Source of the DNA: Nemertoderma westbladi
Taxonomy: Eukaryota; Xenacoelomorpha; Nemertodermatida; Nemertodermatidae
Length of the DNA stretch: 64,000 nt
Reading direction: 5' to 3'
NCBI GenBank assembly: GCA_032718475.1
Contig: JAUCBJ010008896.1
Coordinates: forward strand, 124,001-188,000
Part shown: positions 44,800-54,655 of the stretch, piece after piece
How positions within the stretch are numbered: position 1 is the first letter of the stretch
Layout of the letters: each line of letters opens with the position of its first letter
Made by a program: the position numbers and the translations under genes
The notes under the pieces: model-generated
What the model was told of the DNA's origin: nothing
What the model saw: the letters and a program-made list of their open reading frames with translations, nothing else
Databases searched by the model: none

Positions 44800-47700
44800 A
44801 TGGCCGCACTCAAAACACCACGCCTAAACCCCTTATCTAAAACCGAATCGATAAACTCTTTTGAAGCTTGGCGTCAAACACTAATATATAGCTTATCACT
44901 CGACCCAGAATTCGCACGATTCACTGCCGATGGAGTTCGATGGACCAAAACATCGCCAGCCCATCCGACCCGCGGCCTTGTAGGCGACGGAGACAATATC
45001 CCCGCCACTCAGCGGCGCACCGCACAGCAGAAAGTTACTACTCTCAACCTACTACTAGGACAAATAGCAAACTATGCGCCTATAATTTCACGTAACTCAA
45101 TTATACGCTCATCCACGTCACTGAACTTTATCTGGCAGGCCTTGCGCCTTCATTACGGTTTCGAGTCGTCTGGCTCACACTTTCTCGACTTCGCCGCTAT
45201 ACAGCTTGAACACGAAGAGCGACCCGAAGACTTGTATCAAAGACTCGTCGCGTTCACCGACGACAACTTACTTACTGTCGATGGCGGTATATCTCATTGT
45301 GGCGAAGCCCCTATAGTTGACGAGGAGGTTTCCCCTTCTTTAGAAAACTTTATCGTCTTGACGTGGTTACGTTTAATAAACCCAGATCTTCCTCAACTCA
45401 TCAAGCAACGATATGGCACAGAGTTGCGCTCCCGCACCCTAACATCCATCAAACAGGAAATCAGCCAGGCCCTGCCATCCCTACTCGATGAACTTCGCAC
45501 AAACGCCGATGTCCGAACTTTCCGCACTTTCACATCGTCTTCCACATCACGCGCCCCACCATCGGGTGCCCGCCGGAGCGGAGCACAAAGCTCCCGAGCC
45601 CAAACCACGAAAGTTTGCCCCCTCTGCCAACAGGCGAACCGCAGGGATACTGACCACTTCCTTAGCACCTGCCGTTTTCTACCTGAACAGGACCGCCGGT
45701 TCCTTGTTCGCACCCGCGTCGTCGAGGTAACTGATGATGAGGAGGAGTTGCCCGAGGAAACATACTATCCGGAAGAAGATGTGGTGGTTACGCCCCCGTC
45801 ACGGGTTCGCCGCGTCGCCGTTATACGATCACCAAGTATCGAGGTCACACATGGCTCCCGGCCTATCACGTTGCTTTTAGATTCCGGATCTGAGTCGAAT
45901 CTAATAGAGGAATCGTTAGCTATCCAGTTGGGTGCACTTATCACCCCCAGCTCACACCAAGTACCGGCTCTCGCTGACGGAAGGTCGACCCTCCGGGTTA
46001 CGGGTGAAACCAGGCTACGTTTTAAACGTGGAACGCTACATTTTGAGTTTCACGGCCTAGTTATTCCCCAATTGGGCTCCCCGATCATTGGCGGTATGCC
46101 TTTTCTCCAGTATAACGACATTTCAATCCGCCCTGCTCTCGGAACTGCAACATTCCGCGATGGATCCACAACCGCATACACAACCCAGGTCCAGCCCAAC
46201 CTGCGCGGCCGTCAATCGGATTCGCATCTCCTCCGTGCTTCAGCACGATCTGTCGTCATATGGCCTGGCGAGGAGTTACACATACCTCTTCCACTAACTG
46301 CAGACAAGGATGAAGACATACTTATTGCCCCCCACGTCCCCACGGGCAACCCCGTTGCCGCATCTCATGTATGGTTCCCACCGTTTTTAGCAAAGCACAC
46401 AAATGGACAAGTCTCCATACCCAACTCCAGCGGAGTTCCCATAACCATCAAACGAAACTCACATGTCTGTGTAGCAACTCCACTATGTTCTCCCACCCAA
46501 TCTGAACTTACTCCCTCAGTATTAGTTCCAGTCATCAGGAAGGCCCAGCACACTGCTGAAGGCAACACTAATCTCGTCCAACTCGATCCTGATGGATGTT
46601 TATCTGACTGCCAACGCACTGAGTTTAAGAATATCCTCAGTCAGTTCACATCTGTTTTCAACAGTCAAATTCCTGGATACAATGGCGCTGCTGGCCCTTT
46701 CGAGGCAGTCGTCAATATGGGACCAACACTTCCCCCTCAGCAGAAGGGACGCGTCCCACAGTACAGCCGAAACCGATTACTTGAACTCCAGGAAAAGTTC
46801 GATGAATTGGAGGCACTCGGCGTGTTTTCAACCCCCGAACGCGCAGGTATTAACGTCGAATACTTGAGCCCCTCATTTCTGGTAGCCAAACCCAGTGGAG
46901 GCACACGGCTAGTTACCGCATTCAACGAAGTGGCCCGGTACTCCAAGCCCCAGCCTTCACTCCTACCAGACGTAAACCACATACTTCGTATCATCGGAAG
47001 TTATAAATACATCGTTAAAACCGATCTCGTCAGCGCATTCTATCAAATCCCCCTACAACAAGCGTCAATGAAGTATTGTGGCGTCGTAACCCCATTCCGG
47101 GGAGTCCGTGTTTATACCCGATGCGCCATGGGCATGCCCGGATCCGAAACGGCCCTTGAGGAGCTCATGTGCAGAATCCTCGGCGATCTCCTTACCGAAG
47201 GTGTTGTCACCAAGATTGCCGACGACCTATACTGTGGCGGAGGCTCTATCCCCGAATTGGCCCATAACTTTTCCCGCATGCTCGCTGCATTGGACCGTTG
47301 TAATCTGCGCTTATCTCCACGAAAGACATTTATATGCCCGGAGTCTACTACTATCCTTGGATGGAAGTGGAGTCGCGGCTCACTCGCCGCATCCCCCCAT
47401 GTCGTGTCAACACTTGCTACGTGTACCACCCCCGGTACAGTTCGCGCATTGCGATCCTTTATCGGTTCGTACAAAATCCTCGCTCGGGTCCTTCCTCGAT
47501 GCTCTGCACTAGTCGCCCCACTTGATGGATTAGTCAGTGGTCATCCTAGCGATCCAGTAGCCTGGGAGGAGGCCACCCTAACAGCTTTTCGCCGAGCACA
47601 GGCAGCACTGAAGACGTGCCGGACAATCGTCATTCCCCATCCATCTGACGAACTATTTATCGTCACTGATGCTGCAACCAGCACAGGTGGATTGGGTGCA

Positions 47701-49632
47701 ATTCTGTACGCCAAACGCAACTCCACACTTCATCTCGCTGGATTTTACTCTGCAAAGCTCAAAACACATCAACGTGCTTGGTTCCCATGCGAAATGGAAG
47801 CCCTGGCTATAGCATCAGCCACCCATCACTTCGCACCATATCTGACTCAATCAACCACCCCATCAACCATCGTAACAGACAGCAAACCATGTGTGGAGGC
47901 ATTCGCCAAGCTTAGCCGTGGCGCGTACTCATCCAGCCCACGTCTAACCACGTTCCTGGCGACACTCAGCCAACATAATATCGCTGTAGTCCATATCACT
48001 GGCATACGAAACCTTCCTGCCGACTTCCAAAGCCGACAAGCACCAACCTGCACCGATGGACACTGCCAAGTGTGTAAGTTTGTCGAGGAGCTTTGCGAGG
48101 CACCCATCATTCGAGCGTCATACGATAATACCAGTGCTGCATCATCCCGCCCACTATATGCTACTCGCAGCACTTGGTTAGCCACTCAACAAGAGTGCCC
48201 CGATCTACGCCGCGCAGCGGCGCACTTGTCACAGGGCACCCGCCCGTCAAAAAAAGAGACATCCATCAGGGACATAAAGCGATATCTTGGCTGTGCTACT
48301 GTGGCCTCAGATGGACTTCTCGTTCGCCGCCAAATGGCTCCTTTTAACTCACCCCGGGACCTTATTATTGTCCCCCGCCATGCCTTACCGGGATTACTTA
48401 TGTCAATGCACCTAGAGTTACAGCACCCGTCCCGGGCCCAGCTTCGACTTACAGCTTTACGATATTTCTGTGCCCTAGATATCGATCGCGCCCTAGTCGC
48501 AACGTCCACCAGTTGCGCCCAGTGTGTAGCTTTGCAGGCCGCCCCTCGAAGACCCATTCCCCAGACATCTGAAAAACCACCAGACGTTATTGGAATCTCA
48601 TTCGCTGCCGACGTCATCCGACAGAATAAACAGATGATACTCCTTATCCGGGAGACAGTTTCATCTTACACAGCAGCAACACTTATCCCAGATGAGCGCC
48701 ACGAAACATTGCGGGACGCCCTATTGTGTCTTTGCATTGGACGTTACCCAATCGCAGGCCCCCGCGCCATGATACGCACCGACCCGGCCCCCGGCTTCCG
48801 CACACTGTGTGAAGACAAAACTCTCCTGGCTCACAACCTCAACATCCAGTTAGGAGACGCGAAAAACGTTAATAAAAACCCGGTAGCGGAGCACGCAATA
48901 CGAGAGCTCGAAGAGGAGCTATTGAAGCTTCACCCAACCGGAGGACCGTACTCAGCCGTATCCATTGCTATCGCCGTCGCCCAGTTAAACTCACGAATTC
49001 GCGCATCCGGTCTGTCAGCTAGAGAAGTTTTTAGCCAGAGGGATCAATTCACCGGGGAACAACTCCCAATGTCCGACAACGACCTCATTACATCTCAACA
49101 TCGGTCCCGGCTAGCCAATCACGAGCCCAGCACTATATCGAAGTCACGTGGTGGCCAACGAATTAAAGTGTCCCCTCCGATCGGTATTGGCGATTTAGTC
49201 CACCTTTATAGTGATCAACGGAAATTACATGGACGTCCACGTTATATTGTTTCCGCTGTCGATGCGGACTATGTCAGTGTCCGCAAATTCTCAGGTTCAC
49301 AACTACGCGCACGAGCATACCGTGTCCTCCGCTCTGAGTGTTTCCGCGTACCATACCATCAGTCCCCAGTTCTAAGTCAATTTAATCAATCGTCCGAGGA
49401 CGATGATGACACGTCCTACGTCGAAGCCTCACCTGTCAATCCACCTCAGCACCCTCAGGATGACCCGGGTTTCAGTCCAATGGCTCCACTCGAGTCCCCG
49501 TTGAGTTTGTCTCCCCCTCGTCCTAACAACACTGTTACTGATGACGGACTTAATATGGAGCCTCTTACCCGAGCCCACCGCAGAAGGCAGCCTCCTGATT
49601 ATTACGGATTCCCTAGGGACAACGGATTGTAA
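44800..49632 (+). CDS. Gag-pol polyprotein, Ty3/Gypsy-like (1610 aa)
   Basis: One ORF, first ATG after the primer site. Gag occupies about residues 1-260, with a single Cys/His motif near 273 (CPLCQQANRRDTDHFLSTC). The aspartic protease has LLDSGSESN near 361. RT runs about 660-880, with FLVAKPSGGTRLV and the catalytic pair in KIADDLYCGG (Asp 808-809). The usual aromatic residue of YxDD is Ile here. RNase H has TDAAT (Asp 957) and TDSKPC. Integrase follows, with a His/Cys zinc region (HLELQHPS ... CAQC), then Asp 1271, Asp 1328 and Glu 1364, with exactly 35 residues between the last two (D,D35E). The C-terminus has an SH3-like GDLVHLYS stretch and a proline-rich acidic tail. No chromodomain seen. 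All catalytic acids are present. Confidence 0.93.
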   Translation: MAALKTPRLNPLSKTESINSFEAWRQTLIYSLSLDPEFARFTADGVRWTKTSPAHPTRGLVGDGDNIPATQRRTAQQKVTTLNLLLGQIANYAPIISRNSIIRSSTSLNFIWQALRLHYGFESSGSHFLDFAAIQLEHEERPEDLYQRLVAFTDDNLLTVDGGISHCGEAPIVDEEVSPSLENFIVLTWLRLINPDLPQLIKQRYGTELRSRTLTSIKQEISQALPSLLDELRTNADVRTFRTFTSSSTSRAPPSGARRSGAQSSRAQTTKVCPLCQQANRRDTDHFLSTCRFLPEQDRRFLVRTRVVEVTDDEEELPEETYYPEEDVVVTPPSRVRRVAVIRSPSIEVTHGSRPITLLLDSGSESNLIEESLAIQLGALITPSSHQVPALADGRSTLRVTGETRLRFKRGTLHFEFHGLVIPQLGSPIIGGMPFLQYNDISIRPALGTATFRDGSTTAYTTQVQPNLRGRQSDSHLLRASARSVVIWPGEELHIPLPLTADKDEDILIAPHVPTGNPVAASHVWFPPFLAKHTNGQVSIPNSSGVPITIKRNSHVCVATPLCSPTQSELTPSVLVPVIRKAQHTAEGNTNLVQLDPDGCLSDCQRTEFKNILSQFTSVFNSQIPGYNGAAGPFEAVVNMGPTLPPQQKGRVPQYSRNRLLELQEKFDELEALGVFSTPERAGINVEYLSPSFLVAKPSGGTRLVTAFNEVARYSKPQPSLLPDVNHILRIIGSYKYIVKTDLVSAFYQIPLQQASMKYCGVVTPFRGVRVYTRCAMGMPGSETALEELMCRILGDLLTEGVVTKIADDLYCGGGSIPELAHNFSRMLAALDRCNLRLSPRKTFICPESTTILGWKWSRGSLAASPHVVSTLATCTTPGTVRALRSFIGSYKILARVLPRCSALVAPLDGLVSGHPSDPVAWEEATLTAFRRAQAALKTCRTIVIPHPSDELFIVTDAATSTGGLGAILYAKRNSTLHLAGFYSAKLKTHQRAWFPCEMEALAIASATHHFAPYLTQSTTPSTIVTDSKPCVEAFAKLSRGAYSSSPRLTTFLATLSQHNIAVVHITGIRNLPADFQSRQAPTCTDGHCQVCKFVEELCEAPIIRASYDNTSAASSRPLYATRSTWLATQQECPDLRRAAAHLSQGTRPSKKETSIRDIKRYLGCATVASDGLLVRRQMAPFNSPRDLIIVPRHALPGLLMSMHLELQHPSRAQLRLTALRYFCALDIDRALVATSTSCAQCVALQAAPRRPIPQTSEKPPDVIGISFAADVIRQNKQMILLIRETVSSYTAATLIPDERHETLRDALLCLCIGRYPIAGPRAMIRTDPAPGFRTLCEDKTLLAHNLNIQLGDAKNVNKNPVAEHAIRELEEELLKLHPTGGPYSAVSIAIAVAQLNSRIRASGLSAREVFSQRDQFTGEQLPMSDNDLITSQHRSRLANHEPSTISKSRGGQRIKVSPPIGIGDLVHLYSDQRKLHGRPRYIVSAVDADYVSVRKFSGSQLRARAYRVLRSECFRVPYHQSPVLSQFNQSSEDDDDTSYVEASPVNPPQHPQDDPGFSPMAPLESPLSLSPPRPNNTVTDDGLNMEPLTRAHRRRQPPDYYGFPRDNGL

Positions 49633-49896
49633 CTCAAGTAGTGAGCCTAATATCCCTAGTACTACTTATAGCTTTAAAACTGATATAGTAAAGTGCGCCC
49701 GACTGTACAACTGAAACTGAAAGTTAATCCCGTCACTAGCGAGTCATTTCACAAACTTATATCTAAAACGTGACGTAAGTCGTTCAAACTGAAAGTACAT
49801 GGTGTAGCTGTGTCAATATTAGTCTGATTGATAGTGATTTGATATTGTGTTGTGCAGTGCCACCAGAATAGGAAGGTAAAAAGGTCGAAGGAGGTC

Positions 49897-50288
49897 GCGC
49901 CAGACCGTCCTACGGACATCTTGCCCCACCCCGCAGGGTTGGTGGCATTAGGTTCATAGAGGGCCAGTCGGGACCTACCGGTAGCCTTATCTGGGAGTCC
50001 CGGTCTGAGTCGGACATACCTGTACCGAGGGAGGCCCTGACTGTCAGATCACACCCTTACCGGTACTACACCTCACGGCCTATATCCCTGGTTCGTTGAG
50101 TACCTACCGTCATAGGTTTTACCTCACCTAGTTAGTTAGGCCTATCATTTGTTGTTTATTGTTTACCTTTACCATAGCAGGATATTTACCACCCTGTCTA
50201 TCGCTTATTATACGATTGGATTATAGCCTATCTTCCTATTAGCATTCCTATTACCAGTCAGCCAAGTGGCGACTTTACCACCTTGGCG
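49897..50288 (+). repeat. 3' LTR of the Gypsy-like element
   Basis: Same length and, by eye, same sequence as the 5' LTR. Preceded by the purine-rich AAGGAGG. Confidence 0.9.
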
Positions 50289-51147
50289 TAGGCATAAATA
50301 TTATACGCACAGAAGTTGAATAGTTCTCTGAAAAAAATATAAGATTTCGATATACCGTTAGCGTGTGCAGCAAAACCGAAACTATAGCTCGCCCGTCAAT
50401 GAAAAAGTTATATCAATCGACGCAGCTCAACCCCAGGATGTGGAAAAATAAAGTGTTTATTTTTATTTCGAGAAATAGCCCCAAAGCACCAAAATTGCCA
50501 ATATAGATTCACCAGCTGCTGGTGCTCATGATGGCCTAGTAAGCTACTACTATTGATTGAATGGATAGGCCCAAACGGCAGAGAAGTATTTGCAATGCTC
50601 ATTGCTGCAACTACCTCAGTCTTACCCAGACAGGAGAAAAAAACTGTTAGTTTGTTACATATTACTCCGTCAGCTGAATGGCTACTCCCAGCGAATCCTA
50701 CGGGAATATCTATAATGTTACTCATTGCTATGTTAGGTGGGAGGCCAGTGAATTGAATTTTAAGCACTGGGCCATTCAAATGTTTTATAGGTTAATAATA
50801 ATGACAATATGTGGGGGCTGGTATTACTTTTTTTCAAACTGTATCTCACTATCTTCTCAGACTGTGACACAACTACACTTCGTTTGTCTATGGAAGGTCT
50901 TCTTATAGCCAGCTTGCTGGCTTTCTAGTGTAATACAAATGCAAAGTATGTTGTGTTTCACATACGATAATAATGGACTGGACGATCGTATTTATTGATA
51001 GGATAATCACCTGAAGATAAATGGTGATAATCTAAGTACACTAGGGCTAATTAAGATTGAATTAATTGATGTAAATTTCTTCTTTTCAATTAGTTCACAA
51101 AAAAACCTATTTTATATCTTTAGTTGTCATCTTTAATTGACCTCAGT
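50289..51147. other. Intergenic, 3' flank of the basic-repeat gene
   Basis: No gene recognised in 50290-50985. The part from 50990 to 51147 aligns in pieces with 62050-62156 downstream of the related gene, so it is probably 3' UTR. Confidence 0.5.
50991..50996 (-). terminator. Polyadenylation signal AATAAA of the basic-repeat gene
   Basis: TTTATT on the plus strand, 152 bp past the stop. The related gene has the same signal in the same context (TTTATTGATAGG) at 62050-62055. Confidence 0.6.
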
Positions 51148-54006
51148 TTATTTTTGATTGCTAGTTTTGCTGCTCGTCTTGGATGGTGGTAATTTTGAAG
51201 CTGATCCTTCAGATGCCTTTGTTCCTGATGCCGATATTGGCACCGCACTTTCAGAAGCTACCTTTGATGCTGATGCTGCTTTTGTTGTCGATACCGCGTT
51301 TGCTGAAATTACCCTTGATCCGGATGCTGCCTTAGATGCCACTGCTGTCTTTGATCCTGATGTTGAAGATTGTGAAGGTTTTCTATTAGGGTATGAGATA
51401 GTGGATTTTCCTGGTGTAATTGGTTGTTTTCTACTTATCTGTTTCGAAGATCCAGCCCTACTTTCGCTCTTCTTTCCTCTCTTATGAGACCCTTTTAGGC
51501 TTTTACTCCTTTTCGCTCTTTTTGAAGATCCTCCTCTACTTTTGCTTCCTTTACCCCTTTTTGAAGATCCACCTCTTCCTTTGCTTCTTTTACCCCTTTT
51601 TGAAGATCCTCGTCGACTTCTGCTTTTTCTACCCCTTTTCGAAGATCCTCCTCGAGTTTTGCTTCTTTTACCCCTTTTCGAAGATCCTCCTCGACTTTTA
51701 CTTCTATTGCCTTTCTTTGAAGATCCTCCTATACTTCTGCTTCTTTTACCCTTTTTCGAAGATCCTCCTCGACTTCTGCTTCTTTTACCCCTTTTTGAAG
51801 ATCCTCCTCGACTTTTGCTTCTTTTACCCCTTTTCGAAGATCCTCGTCGACTTCTGCTTTTTCTACCCCTTTTCGTAGATCCTCCTCGAGTTTTGCTTCT
51901 TTTACCCCTTTTCGAAGATCGTCCTGGAGTTTTGCTTCTTTTACCCTTTTTCGAAGATCCTCCTCGACTTCTGTTTCTTTTACCCCTTTTCGAAGATCCT
52001 CCTTGACTTTTGCTTCTTTTATTCCTTTTCGAAGATCGTCCTTGACTTTTGCTTCTTTTACTACTTTTTGAAGATCCTCCTCTACTTTTGCTTCTTTTAC
52101 CCCTTTTTGAAGATCCTCCTCGACTTTTGCTTCTTTTACCCCTTTTCGAAGATCCTCCTCGACTTTTGCTTCTTTTACCCCTTTTCGAAGAACCTCCTCG
52201 ACTTTTGCTTCTTTTACCCTTTTTCGAAGATCCTCCTCGACTTTTGCTTTTTTTACCACTTTTTGAAGATCCTCCTCGACTTTTGCTTCTTTTACCCCTT
52301 TTTGAAGATCCTCCTCGACTTTTGCTTCTTTTACCCCTTTTCGAAGAACCTCCTCTACTTTTGCTTCTTTTACCCCTTTTCGAAGATCCTCCTCGACTTT
52401 TGCTTCTTTTACCCCTTTTCGAAGAACCTCCTCGACTTTTGCTTCTTTTACCCCTTTTCGAAGAACCTCCTCGACTTTTGCTTCTTTTACCCCTTTTCGA
52501 AGATCCTCCTCGACTTTTGCTTCTTTTACCCCTTTTCGAAGAACCTCCTCGACTTTTGCTTCTTTTACCCTTTTTCGAAGATCCTCCTCGACTTTTGCTT
52601 CTTTTACCACTTTTTAAAGATCCTCCTCCACTTCTGCTTCTTTTAACCCTTTTCGAAGATCCACCTATATTTTTGCTTCTTTTTCCCTTTTTTGAAGATC
52701 CTCCACGACTTTTGCTTCTTTTGCCCTGTTTTGAAGATCCTCCCTGACTTTTACTGCTATTACCCCCTTTTGAAGATCCCGACCGACTTGTGCTCCTCAG
52801 CCACTTTGGATAAATCTTAGGAATAGTAGGAACAGTTACATTTTCTGTTTTATTGTCCTTTGATCCCCCTCTACTTTTGCTTCTTTTACCCCTTTTCGAA
52901 GACCCTCCTCGACTTTTGTTTCTTTTACCCCTTTTCGAAGATCCTCCTCTACTTTTGCTTCTTTTACCCCTTTTCGAATATCCTCCTCGACTGTTGCTTC
53001 TTTTACCCCTTTTCGAAGATCCTCCTCTACTTTTGCTTCTTTTACCACTTTTTAAAGATCCACCTCTACTTTTGCTTCTTTTACCCCTTTTCGAAGATCC
53101 TCGTCGACTTCTGCTTCTTTTACCCCTTTTCGAAGTTCCTCCTCGAGTTTTGCTTCTTTTACCCCTTTTTGAAGATCCTCCTCGACTTTTGCTTCTTTTA
53201 CCCCGTTTTGAAGATCCCGATCGACTTGTGATCTTCAGCCAATTCTTTGGATAAATCTTAGGTATAGTAGGAACAGTTACATTTTCTGTTTTATTGTTCT
53301 TTGATCCCTCACGACTTTTGCTTCTTTTACCCCTTTTTGAGGATCCTCCCTTTTTGCTTCTTTTTACCTGTTTTGGAGATCCTCCTCGACATTGGCTTCT
53401 TTTACCTTTTTTCGGAGAGCCACCTTGACTTTTGCTTCTGTTACCCTTTTTAGGAGAACCTCCTCGACTTTTATTTCTTTTACCTATTTTTGGAGATCCT
53501 GCTCGACTATTGCTTCTGTTATCCCTTTTCGGAGATTCACCTTGGGTTTTGCTTCTTTTACCCTTTTTCGGAGATCCACCTTGGGTTTTGCTTCTTTTAA
53601 CCTTTTTTGGAGATCCTCCTCGACTTTTGTTTCTTTTACCTATTTTTGGAGATCCACCTTCAGTTGCTTGTTGTAGATCAACATCACCTAAGTAATAAGT
53701 TAAATAATAAATAAACAATAATTACATCATCATATTATTCGTTTAATATTTTATTAATTGATGAGGAAATATTGATCTACTACTACATTCGTGACTCATA
53801 CCTTGTTGCCCTTGTATAGCAACACATCCTTCAATTAGTTGCCACCCTTCGGGTGTTGGCATTGCGATTGGTCCTGATAATAGCCTCCAATCGTCGCCAT
53901 CTTGCAAAAGTGGAAGGCCATTCCTTTGTCCTGTGGCTGGGCTCATAACGCTTACAGACTCTCCAGCAACCGTTGTCCTTTTAGTTTTTGTTTGATTCTT
54001 AGACAT
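51148..54006 (-). CDS. Two-exon gene for a Lys/Arg/Ser-repeat protein with SPKK motifs (914 aa)
   Basis: Exon 1 is 54006-53802, exon 2 is 53687-51148; the 114-bp intron has consensus ends (GTATGAGT donor, TTACTTAG acceptor) and joins the frames in phase 1. Residues 1-68 are non-repetitive, with a duplicated motif WRLLSGPIA / WQLIEGCVA. From about residue 80 to 800 there are over 50 copies of a 13-residue (39-bp) repeat, typically GGSSKRGKRSKSR. The first eight or so read GGSPKK-like. Two copies of a longer spacer carry NVTVPTIPKIYPK. The last ~110 residues are Ala/Ser/Lys-rich, like histone H1 tails. There is no signal peptide. SPKK motifs are known DNA minor-groove binders in sea-urchin sperm H1 and H2B, so a chromatin-compacting role is plausible; an SR-like or silaffin-like role cannot be excluded. 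Compared with its relative, it stops about ten codons early. Confidence 0.75.
53688..53801 (-). other. Intron of the basic-repeat gene
   Basis: 114 bp, GT...AG on the minus strand. Splicing joins ...QGQQ to GDVDLQQATEGG through a split Gly codon (G/GT). The Met-start upstream of exon 2 is intronic. Confidence 0.75.
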
Positions 54007-54545
54007 TCTTGTTACAATTAAATTGTTGCTTAACTTGTTAATTCATATGTAATGCTATAACTTTCACAAATTATTTTTTCGTTACTAACCTACAGTATAT
54101 GTATAAGTAAAATATTATATAAATTATCTCTACTCTAATTAATGTTTGTCAAAACAGATATTTTTTATTACATTAGTCAGAAAGATAAATTATAGCACCG
54201 ATTCTTACATTACTACTGTAGCTACCGGTACCGGTACCTTAAAAACAACAACTATCATTAAAAAATGATAGCTAACATCTCCCAGAAAGTGAAACGTATG
54301 TTCTAGAACAAAAGACCTCATGAAAATAGCCAAAATGATCAAAATTTTGGGTACCGGTACCGGTAACTGGTGTATTGTAGCCTAATGCCCCTATTCCGTG
54401 CAGCCATCTTGGTATGTTTATTTTTTATAGCTAGTTTTTTTTTTAGAAATTCTTCTTAAGACATATTAAATATTTCTTAAAATTTAAAATTATCCATGAC
54501 CGGATACTTCTTATCCGGGTAGTGTACAAATTTTGTAAATTTTTA
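54007..54545. other. Upstream flank of the basic-repeat gene
   Basis: AT-rich, with ACCGGTACCGGTACC stretches near 54225 and 54350. It presumably includes the promoter of the minus-strand gene, but no specific element is recognised. Confidence 0.4.
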
Positions 54546-54655
54546 TCAGGCCAGGTACGATGTCTGGCTTACTGGGTTTCCTCAGTGTGGTATCGGATTC
54601 GAACCTGGGACCTCGAGGTGTGAGCTGAAACAACAACCTCTATGGCACAGGACTA
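54546..54655 (-). mobile_element. tRNA-derived SINE
   Basis: On the minus strand a perfect B box GGTTCGAATCC (54595-54605) lies about 38 bp after an A-box-like TGCCATAGAGG (54638-54648), the spacing of a polymerase III internal promoter. No intact tRNA is formed, so a SINE head is more likely than a tRNA gene. A partial match (CAACCTCTAGGACACAGG) occurs near 55735. Confidence 0.5.

Larger units (their letters stand above)
44323..50288 (+). mobile_element. Apparently intact Ty3/Gypsy-like LTR retrotransposon
   Basis: About 5.97 kb: two ~392-bp LTRs that look identical, a primer-binding site complementary to tRNA-Leu, one uninterrupted gag-pol ORF (44800-49632) in the Ty3/Gypsy order, and a short purine-rich stretch before the 3' LTR (GAAGGAGG). 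LTR ends form a CGCCA/TGGCG inverted repeat instead of TG/CA. A clear 4-6 bp target duplication was not found; TAG adjoins both ends. Identical LTRs and an open ORF imply very recent insertion and possible activity. Confidence 0.9.

Noticed and set aside
51158-53695. Long plus-strand frames rich in Leu/Pro/Phe opposite the basic-repeat gene
   Set aside because: They are antisense shadows of the 39-bp repeat; the minus strand has the spliced gene and the shared 3' UTR.
53688-53718. Met-Phe-Ile-Tyr start of the 856-codon frame
   Set aside because: It lies in the intron; the spliced exon 1 to exon 2 frame is better supported.
54546-54655. Functional tRNA gene
   Set aside because: It has a perfect B box but no convincing acceptor stem or anticodon arm; called a SINE.
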